Notes under the pieces: model-generated
What the model saw: the letters and a program-made list of their open reading frames with translations, nothing else
What the model was told of the DNA's origin: nothing
The model's database searches: none
Part shown: positions 6,194-10,528 of the stretch, piece by piece
How the letters are laid out: each line of letters starts with the position of its first letter
How positions within the stretch are numbered: the stretch's first letter is position 1
NCBI GenBank assembly: GCA_028276215.1
Contig: JAPYWT010000045.1
Span: 1-10,528 of the forward strand
Reading direction: 5' to 3'
DNA: 10,528 nt
Source of the DNA: Thermoflexus sp.
GTDB taxonomy: Bacteria; Chloroflexota; Anaerolineae; B4-G1; DUEL01
Made by a program: the position numbers and the translations under genes

Positions 6194-7242
6194 TACTTCT
6201 CCGAATGCTCTACCGGACGGGCGAAAATCATCCGACCGGCGGCCGTCTGCAGGACCTTTGTGACGACTGTATCTATCTCCGTCCCGATGAAGGGGCGACC
6301 GTTCTCCACCACAATCATCGTCCCGTCATCCAGGTAGCCCACGCCCTGGTCGGGCTCTTTGCCTTCCTGGATGATGTGGACCCTCAAACTTTCACCCGGC
6401 AGATAGACGGCGCGTACCGCGTTGGCCAGTTCGTTGACGTTCAACACGGTCACGCCCTGAAGTTCGGCGACGCGGTTCAGGTTGTAGTCGTTGGTGACGA
6501 TGGGACAGCGCAGGCGTCGGGCCAGCAGGACCAGTTTGTCGTCCGCCGAACGGGCCTCGGGAGCATCCAGGTCCACAATCCGCACGGGGATGTCGGCCTC
6601 CTCCTGGAGCCGTCGGAGCATGTCCAGCCCGCGCCGCCCCCGGTTGCGTCGCAGAGGGTCGGGGGAGTCGGCGATGTGCTGGAGTTCGTTGAGGATGAAG
6701 CGGGGCACCAGCATCTCGCTGCGGATGAACCCGGTCCGGCTGATGTCGGCGATGCGCCCGTCAATGATGACGCTGGTATCCAGAAGGACGGGAGGAATCT
6801 CCCCCCAATCCTCCGGCCGTTCGGGGAGCCGTCCCCGCAGAAAGGCAAAGATTTCCTGCTGCCGGGCCGTCATCACCAGCACGCCGATGTAGCCAAAGAG
6901 CACCGCGCTCAGGAAGGGCAGAATCTGGTTCAGCGGACGGGGCAGCATGGAGAGGGGGAATGTGCTCAGAGAAGCGATGACCAGGCCGACGGTCAGTCCA
7001 ATGGTAGCGGCCAGGAGTTGCTGGACCGGCATCCGGTGGATTTTCTGGCGCAGGAATCGCAACGGGCGTACTGTGAGATATGGGGTGAGGGTCAGACCCG
7101 CCAGGGCGCCGACCAGCATAAAGATCGTGCCATACAGATAAGCGGAGGTTTCTGCGAGGGCAGCGAAGCGTACGCCCAATATCAGTCCTCCGACAGCCAG
7201 AACGAGCATGCCCACCATTCGGGAGATGAAATCGGCGCTCAT
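6193..7242 (-). CDS. YacL-like membrane PIN/TRAM-domain protein
   Basis: This 349-aa protein has four predicted N-terminal membrane segments (about 8-30, 34-57, 76-92 and 107-124), then a PIN nuclease-like domain and a C-terminal TRAM domain (~283-343), the architecture of Bacillus YacL. PIN acidic residues are visible: Asp155 in LLDTSVIIDGR, Glu186 in NELQHIAD, Asp234/Asp235 in SADDK and Asp252 in TNDYNLN, so the Mg-binding site looks complete. TRAM is a nucleic-acid-binding fold, so a membrane-anchored RNase or RNA-binding role is inferred; the substrate is unknown. I chose the ATG at 7242 because AAGGAGGAG precedes it and the 14 additional upstream codons lack support. It is the first gene of the - strand cluster leading to cysS. 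YacL-type genes near cysS also occur in Firmicutes. Confidence 0.88.
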   Translation of the reverse strand: MSADFISRMVGMLVLAVGGLILGVRFAALAETSAYLYGTIFMLVGALAGLTLTPYLTVRPLRFLRQKIHRMPVQQLLAATIGLTVGLVIASLSTFPLSMLPRPLNQILPFLSAVLFGYIGVLVMTARQQEIFAFLRGRLPERPEDWGEIPPVLLDTSVIIDGRIADISRTGFIRSEMLVPRFILNELQHIADSPDPLRRNRGRRGLDMLRRLQEEADIPVRIVDLDAPEARSADDKLVLLARRLRCPIVTNDYNLNRVAELQGVTVLNVNELANAVRAVYLPGESLRVHIIQEGKEPDQGVGYLDDGTMIVVENGRPFIGTEIDTVVTKVLQTAAGRMIFARPVEHSEK

Positions 7243-7471
7243 TCCACTCCTCCTTCCGACGGCGCGATAGAGTTGACGGGGCACTGACGTCCGGCTGGTC
7301 CATCGGCGGAGGCGCAGAGCGGCGGATGAAGTGGCGAAAAGGCTTAATGATGACTCAGAATGAGACCAGACAATGCTTCTTGCGTCGCCCCGCCGTCCAT
7401 CGCGGTAACAATCATTTGCTAAAATGCCCGCGCTGGGGACCGGCCAGTATCGTTCACCCCGGAGCGAGGGT
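7243..7471 (-). other. Probable long 5' leader of the PIN/TRAM-cysS cluster
   Basis: About 225 bases separate the predicted transcription start (near 7465) from the ATG at 7242. I see no T-box or other riboswitch consensus, no tRNA and no convincing gene here. A Shine-Dalgarno AAGGAGGAG lies just upstream of 7242. A 23-codon frame (7415-7344) has no ribosome-binding site. The leader may be untranslated, or the promoter may lie closer than I found. Confidence 0.35.
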
Positions 7472-7499
7472 ATCTTATCACAATCCCCTGAAAAGTCAA
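7472..7499 (-). promoter_or_regulatory. Sigma70-like promoter for the PIN/TRAM-cysS cluster
   Basis: On the - strand, TTGACT (7499-7494) is separated by 16 bases from TAAGAT (7477-7472). The A/T-rich context contrasts with the surrounding GC-rich DNA, and it is the only good -35/-10 pair I see upstream of 7242. The flanking direct repeat of the small mobile-like element starts two bases upstream of the -35 box. Confidence 0.5.
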
Positions 7500-7500
7500 A

Positions 7501-7660
7501 AGGAAATGGTAACTACCTACCAGGGAGCCCCCGGGCAAGCGCTATCAAAGACGCGGCGAAGGCATGCCCCTGTAGCGCAGGCCGCCAGGCCTGTATTCGC
7601 AGGCTAAAGCCTACGCTACATTATCTGCAAACGATTCAGGGTAGGTAATTACAGGAAATG
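7501..7660. mobile_element. MITE-like element with terminal inverted repeats and 8-bp direct repeats (repeat copy B)
   Basis: The element 7509-7652 (144 bp) begins GTAACTACCTAC and ends GTAGGTAATTAC, which are complementary except for one base. It is flanked on both sides by AGGAAATG (7501-7508 and 7653-7660), as expected for a target-site duplication. Its first 123 bases are the second copy of the repeat at 1816-1937. The core hairpin TGTAGCGCAGGC with GCCTACGCTACA is kept with one mismatch. There is no coding capacity, so movement would need a transposase supplied elsewhere. Confidence 0.65.
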
Positions 7661-7740
7661 TCCGTTTTCCCTCCAGCCGCTACTTTTGAGCCTGGATGCT
7701 CCGCCGCCAGGCAGTGCCTCCCAGCGCCAGCAACCGCAAC
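7661..7740. other. Intergenic stretch without recognised function
   Basis: Apart from CCGTTTTCCCT at 7662-7672, which recurs at 7835-7845, I see no gene, promoter or repeat here. It is the 3' flank of the mutase gene, between the small mobile-like element and the CACGAAGG/CACAAAGG hairpin. Confidence 0.4.
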
Positions 7741-7824
7741 CACGAAGGCCACGAAGGCTACACAAAGGGCACAAAGGATTTGATTGCACCTTCGTGTCCT
7801 TTGTGAGCACTTTGTGCCTTGTGG
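7741..7824. repeat. Inverted CACGAAGG/CACAAAGG arrays
   Basis: The left half (7741-7777) carries CACGAAGG, CACGAAGG-like, CACAAAGGG and CACAAAGG units; the right half (7789-7824) carries the complementary CCTTCGTG, CCTTTGTG and related units. The inner arms 7761-7777 and 7789-7805 pair over 17 positions with two non-Watson-Crick pairs and an 11-base loop. On the - strand this could act as a 3' stem-loop for the mutase message, but no T tract follows. The motif is the same as in the rlmB-holB gap. Confidence 0.8.
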
Positions 7825-7834
7825 TAGGTAATTA

Positions 7835-7845
7835 CCGTTTTCCCT
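7835..7845. repeat. 11-nt direct repeat overlapping the mutase stop codon
   Basis: CCGTTTTCCCT here is identical to 7662-7672. The copies are preceded by GTAGGTAATTA at 7824-7834 and 7641-7651; the left one has 10 extra bases between the two parts. The last two bases lie in the mutase stop codon (7844-7846). Confidence 0.75.
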
Positions 7846-9508
7846 AAAGAGTTGTAGGCGGACGGTACTCGCCCCAGACCCGCCGCAGGACGCCGCAAAT
7901 CTCGCCCAGGGTGCAGTCCGCCTCCACCGCCGCGATGAAGAGGGGCATCAGCATCTGGTCGGAGGAGCGGGCCGCCGCCTCCACGCGGGCCAGCATCGCC
8001 GACACCCGCTCCGCATCCCGCCGGGCCCGCAGCGCGGCCAGCCGTTCCCGCTGCCGGGCCTCCACCGCCGGGTCCACCACCAGCCGCTTCAGGCGACGGG
8101 CCTCCTCCTCTATCTGATAGGCGTTGACACCCACCACAATCCGCTCCCCCTTCTCCACCGCCTGCTGGTAGCGGTAGGCGGCATCGGCAATCTCCTGCTG
8201 GATGTAGCCCCGTTCAATGGCCACCAGCACTCCACCCATCGCGTCTATCTTCTCAATGTACGCCTGGGCCTGGCGTTCTATCTCGTTGGTCAGGTACTCC
8301 ACCACGTAGGAGCCAGCCAGGGGGTCCACAGTGTTGGCAACCCCCGATTCGTGGGCGATAATCTGCTGGGTGCGCAGGGCGATGCGGACGGACTCCTCGG
8401 TGGGAAGCCAGAGGGCCTCATCCAGCGAGTTGGTGTGGAGGGATTGAGTCCCGCCCAGGACTGCTGCCAGGGCCTGGAGGGTGACCCGGATGACGTTGAG
8501 TTCCGGCTGCTGCGCGGTGAGGGTACAGCCCGCGGTCTGGGTGTGAAAGCGGAGCATGCAGGAACGGGGGTCTTTCGCCCCGAACCGCTCCCGCATGATG
8601 CGGGCCCACAAGCGCCGGGCGGCGCGGAACTTCGCCACTTCCTCCAGAAAGTCGTTGTGGGCGTTGAAGAAGAAAGAGAGGCGCGGGGCAAACGCGTCCA
8701 CGTCCAGCCCGGCCTCTATGGCGGCCTGGACGTAGGCGATGCCGTTGGCCAGGGTAAAGGCGACTTCCTGGACGGCGGTGGAGCCGGCCTCGCGGATGTG
8801 GTAGCCGCTGATGCTGATGGTGTTCCACTCCGGCACTTCGGTCGCGCAGTAGCGGATGAGGTCGGTCACCAGGCGCATGGAGGGGCGGGGCGGGAAGATG
8901 TAGGTGCCCCGGGCGATGTACTCCTTCAGGATGTCGTTCTGAACCGTGCCGCGCAGATGCTTCGGGTCCACCCCCTGCTCTTTGGCGACGGCGATGTACA
9001 TGGCCAGCAGGATGGCCGCCGGGGCGTTGATGGTCATAGAGGTGCTGATCTGGTCCAGGGGGATGCCGTTGAAGAGCACCCGCATGTCGTCCAGACTGCT
9101 GATGGAGACCCCCACTTTGCCCACTTCGCCCGAGGCCAGAGGGTCGTCGGCGTCGTAGCCCAACTGGGTGGGGAGGTCAAAGGCCACGGAGAGGCCGGTC
9201 TGCCCCTGGGCCAGCAGGTAGCGGTAGCGGGCGTTGGACTCCTCGGCGGTGGCGTACCCGGCATACTGGCGCATCGTCCAGAGCCGCCCCCGGTACATTG
9301 TCGGCTGGACGCCCCGGGTGAACGGGTACTCACCGGGGAACCCCAGGTCCTGCAGGTAGTCCACCGGCACATCGGCGGGGGTGTAGATGCGGTCCAGCGG
9401 GATGCCGGAGAGGGTCTCAAACCGTTCCTGTCTTTCAGGGAACCGCCGGAGCGTGGGCTCCAGGGTTCGCTTCTCCCATTCTTCACGGGCACGGGTCAGG
9501 TCGTCCAT
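7844..9508 (-). CDS. mcmA1: Methylmalonyl-CoA mutase large (catalytic) subunit, N-terminal type
   Basis: This 554-aa catalytic TIM-barrel subunit interconverts methylmalonyl-CoA and succinyl-CoA with adenosylcobalamin. Signatures include LWTMRQYAGYATAEESNARY, GLSVAFDLPTQLGYD, SISISGYH and TQSLHTNSLDEAL. Tyr82, Arg200 and His237 align by a constant offset of 7 with Tyr89, Arg207 and His244 of the Propionibacterium enzyme. Tyr and Arg there (rather than Phe/Gln) favour methylmalonyl-CoA over isobutyryl-CoA as substrate. The cobalamin-binding domain (DxHxxG) is absent, so a separate small subunit is required; none is in the window. The ATG at 9508 is chosen because AGGAGG lies 4 bases upstream; the frame extends 11 codons further. 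It is transcribed divergently from pyrD, with its own promoter. Confidence 0.94.
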   Translation of the reverse strand: MDDLTRAREEWEKRTLEPTLRRFPERQERFETLSGIPLDRIYTPADVPVDYLQDLGFPGEYPFTRGVQPTMYRGRLWTMRQYAGYATAEESNARYRYLLAQGQTGLSVAFDLPTQLGYDADDPLASGEVGKVGVSISSLDDMRVLFNGIPLDQISTSMTINAPAAILLAMYIAVAKEQGVDPKHLRGTVQNDILKEYIARGTYIFPPRPSMRLVTDLIRYCATEVPEWNTISISGYHIREAGSTAVQEVAFTLANGIAYVQAAIEAGLDVDAFAPRLSFFFNAHNDFLEEVAKFRAARRLWARIMRERFGAKDPRSCMLRFHTQTAGCTLTAQQPELNVIRVTLQALAAVLGGTQSLHTNSLDEALWLPTEESVRIALRTQQIIAHESGVANTVDPLAGSYVVEYLTNEIERQAQAYIEKIDAMGGVLVAIERGYIQQEIADAAYRYQQAVEKGERIVVGVNAYQIEEEARRLKRLVVDPAVEARQRERLAALRARRDAERVSAMLARVEAAARSSDQMLMPLFIAAVEADCTLGEICGVLRRVWGEYRPPTTL

Positions 9509-9521
9509 TGGGCCTCCTGAG

Positions 9522-9553
9522 GCAAGTATGCAAGTGTGCAAGTGTGCAAGTGT
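9522..9553. repeat. Tandem GCAAGTGT repeat (4 units, 8-nt period)
   Basis: Four contiguous units, GCAAGTAT followed by three GCAAGTGT, lie 13 bases upstream of the mutase start. They are probably within its 5' leader. Confidence 0.85.
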
Positions 9554-9557
9554 GCAG

Positions 9558-9590
9558 GTGGTCCGTGGTCTGTGGTCAGTGGTCCGTGGT
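9558..9590. repeat. Tandem GTGGTCN repeat (7-nt period)
   Basis: The units are GTGGTCC, GTGGTCT, GTGGTCA and GTGGTCC followed by a partial GTGGT. The array lies directly next to the GCAAGTGT array and ends just downstream of the predicted mutase -10 box. Confidence 0.85.
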
Positions 9591-9591
9591 A

Positions 9592-9620
9592 AATATACCG
9601 CGAAAGTGGAATCCGGTCAA
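9592..9620 (-). promoter_or_regulatory. Sigma70-like promoter for the mutase gene
   Basis: On the - strand, TTGACC (9620-9615) and TATATT (9597-9592) are spaced by 17 bases. The predicted start near 9585 gives a ~75-base leader made mostly of the two tandem repeats. Confidence 0.6.
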
Positions 9621-9634
9621 AAATCGGCTGAGGC

Positions 9635-9663
9635 TTGACATTCTTCCCCTCCAATGGTATAAG
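9635..9663 (+). promoter_or_regulatory. Sigma70-like promoter for pyrD
   Basis: A consensus TTGACA (9635-9640) is followed after 17 bases by TATAAG (9658-9663), giving a predicted start near 9670 and a leader of about 34 bases. It lies 14 bases from the divergent mutase -35 box. Confidence 0.7.
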
Positions 9664-9703
9664 CACCGTTGAGCCCCGACGATACCATTTGTGGACGGTC
9701 CAT

Positions 9704-10528
9704 ATGGTAGACCTTTCTGTCTCCCTGTGCGGTGTCCGTCTGCCCAATCCCACGGTGCTGGCTTCCGGCATTCTGGGGTTGAGCCACGGCGTGCTGGTGC
9801 GGGTGGCCCGGGCGGGGGCCGGCGCCGTCACCACCAAATCCATCAGTCTGGCCCCCCGCGATGGCTACTCCAACCCCGTCATCGTGGAATGGGGCGGGGG
9901 CCTGATCAACGCCGTCGGCCTTTCCAACCCCGGGGTGGAGGTCATGGTGGACGAAATCCGCGCCGCCCGGGAGCAACTGGCCCCCATGGGCGTCCCGATT
10001 ATCGCCAGCATCTTCGCCGACACCATCTACGACTTCGGCACCATCGCCCGCTACGTCTCCGAGGCCCGCCCCGACCTGATTGAGGTCAACATCTCCTGCC
10101 CCAACATAGACGACCAGTACCTGCGGATGTTCGCCGCCGACCCCTACGTCTCCGCTCAGGTGACCCGGCGGGTGAAGGCGAATACGGACATCCCCGTGCT
10201 GGTCAAACTCTCCCCCAACGTGACCGACATCGTGCGCATCGCCGAGGCAGTGGTGGAGGCCGGCGCGGACGGCATCACCGCCGTCAACAGCCTGGGTCCC
10301 GGCCTGATTCTGGATGTAGAGACGGCCCACCCGGTCCTCTCCCACGGCACCGGCGGCATCAGCGGCCCGGCCCTCCGCCCCATCGCGGTCCGCTGCGTCT
10401 ACGACATCTGCCGGGCCGTGGACGTCCCGGTGGTCGCCACCGGCGGCGTGACCACGGGGCGGGACGCGGTGGAGATGATCCTGGTCGGCGCGACCGCCGT
10501 CGGCATCGGCTCCGCCGTCTACTACCGG
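9704..10528 (+). CDS. pyrD: Dihydroorotate dehydrogenase, class 1B-like catalytic subunit, 3'-truncated
   Basis: The frame is open for 275 codons to the right edge; the family is ~300-310 aa, so roughly 30 residues are missing. The enzyme oxidises dihydroorotate to orotate in pyrimidine synthesis using FMN; class 1B works with the PyrK iron-sulfur/FAD subunit and NAD+. Visible are the start MVDLSVSLCGVRLPNP, FMN-contact TTKSISL (Lys45), GLINAVGLSNPG (66-77), NISCPN with catalytic Cys132, VKLSPNVTDI (167-176), HGTGGISGPALRPIA, and the phosphate-binding GGVTTGRDA (247-255) with GIGSAVYY. Cys at the catalytic base position, with no membrane leader, indicates class 1, and the GISGPA segment favours 1B. 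The ATG at 9704 matches the family start but has only a weak Shine-Dalgarno sequence. A consensus promoter lies upstream. Confidence 0.93.
   Translation, partial: MVDLSVSLCGVRLPNPTVLASGILGLSHGVLVRVARAGAGAVTTKSISLAPRDGYSNPVIVEWGGGLINAVGLSNPGVEVMVDEIRAAREQLAPMGVPIIASIFADTIYDFGTIARYVSEARPDLIEVNISCPNIDDQYLRMFAADPYVSAQVTRRVKANTDIPVLVKLSPNVTDIVRIAEAVVEAGADGITAVNSLGPGLILDVETAHPVLSHGTGGISGPALRPIAVRCVYDICRAVDVPVVATGGVTTGRDAVEMILVGATAVGIGSAVYYR

Noticed and set aside
4871..6337. A 488-codon open frame on the + strand opposite cysS
   Set aside because: It is antisense to a complete cysteinyl-tRNA synthetase with all motifs; long antisense frames are common in GC-rich DNA and this one shows no family motif.
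7243..7471. T-box or other riboswitch controlling cysS, and a 23-codon leader peptide (7415-7344)
   Set aside because: No T-box antiterminator consensus or other recognisable riboswitch motif is visible, and the short frame has no Shine-Dalgarno and no Cys codons.
8351..9520. A 389-codon + strand frame opposite the mutase
   Set aside because: It is antisense to an intact, well-recognised enzyme; the composition is Gly/Val/Asp-rich shadow sequence without motifs.

Overview
The window looks like a piece of a bacterial chromosome with fairly high GC, carrying mostly housekeeping genes and repeat-rich intergenic gaps. The gene set is a YacL-like PIN/TRAM membrane protein, cysS, rlmB, holB, a two-subunit-type methylmalonyl-CoA mutase and a class 1B-type pyrD. 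Together with the CACGAAGG-type intergenic repeats this is what I would expect from a Chloroflexota (Anaerolineae-like) or similar environmental lineage. The lineage is an inference from style; no marker gene in the window settles it.

Layout. At the left edge a + strand PHP-domain phosphoesterase (start outside the window) ends at 680. It converges on holB (- strand, 1736-744) across a perfect 15-bp hairpin. The - strand then carries, in transcription order from right to left, a PIN/TRAM protein (7242-6193), cysS (6139-4685), a 642-aa DNA methyltransferase fusion (4683-2755), rlmB (2762-2001) and holB (1736-744). cysS, the methyltransferase and rlmB are packed with a 1-base gap and an 8-base overlap, so they are probably translated from one message. 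A sigma70-like promoter at 7472-7499 could drive the set. Further right lies the methylmalonyl-CoA mutase large subunit (- strand, 9508-7844). It is divergent from pyrD (+ strand, 9704 to beyond the right edge). The two divergent genes each have a good -35/-10 pair with 17-bp spacing.

Intergenic DNA. The 264-base gap between rlmB and holB and the roughly 600-base gap between the mutase and the PIN/TRAM gene hold copies of the same ~122-bp dispersed repeat, plus arrays of CACGAAGG/CACAAAGG and their complements. The right-hand copy has 12-bp terminal inverted repeats and an 8-bp flanking direct repeat, so it looks like a small transposed element. Two other gaps hold different short tandem repeats with 7- or 8-base periods.

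Most interesting gene. The methyltransferase has a beta-class catalytic half (TSPPYW, then DPFVGIGTT). Its C-terminal half of about 370 residues contains DLDGLVSA, VVFLDHD and GHH, which resemble the metal-binding motifs of DHH phosphoesterases. It sits in a housekeeping operon, and sampled stretches of it have lower GC than cysS. This may be an undescribed modification/phosphoesterase fusion. The DHH assignment rests on motif reading alone.
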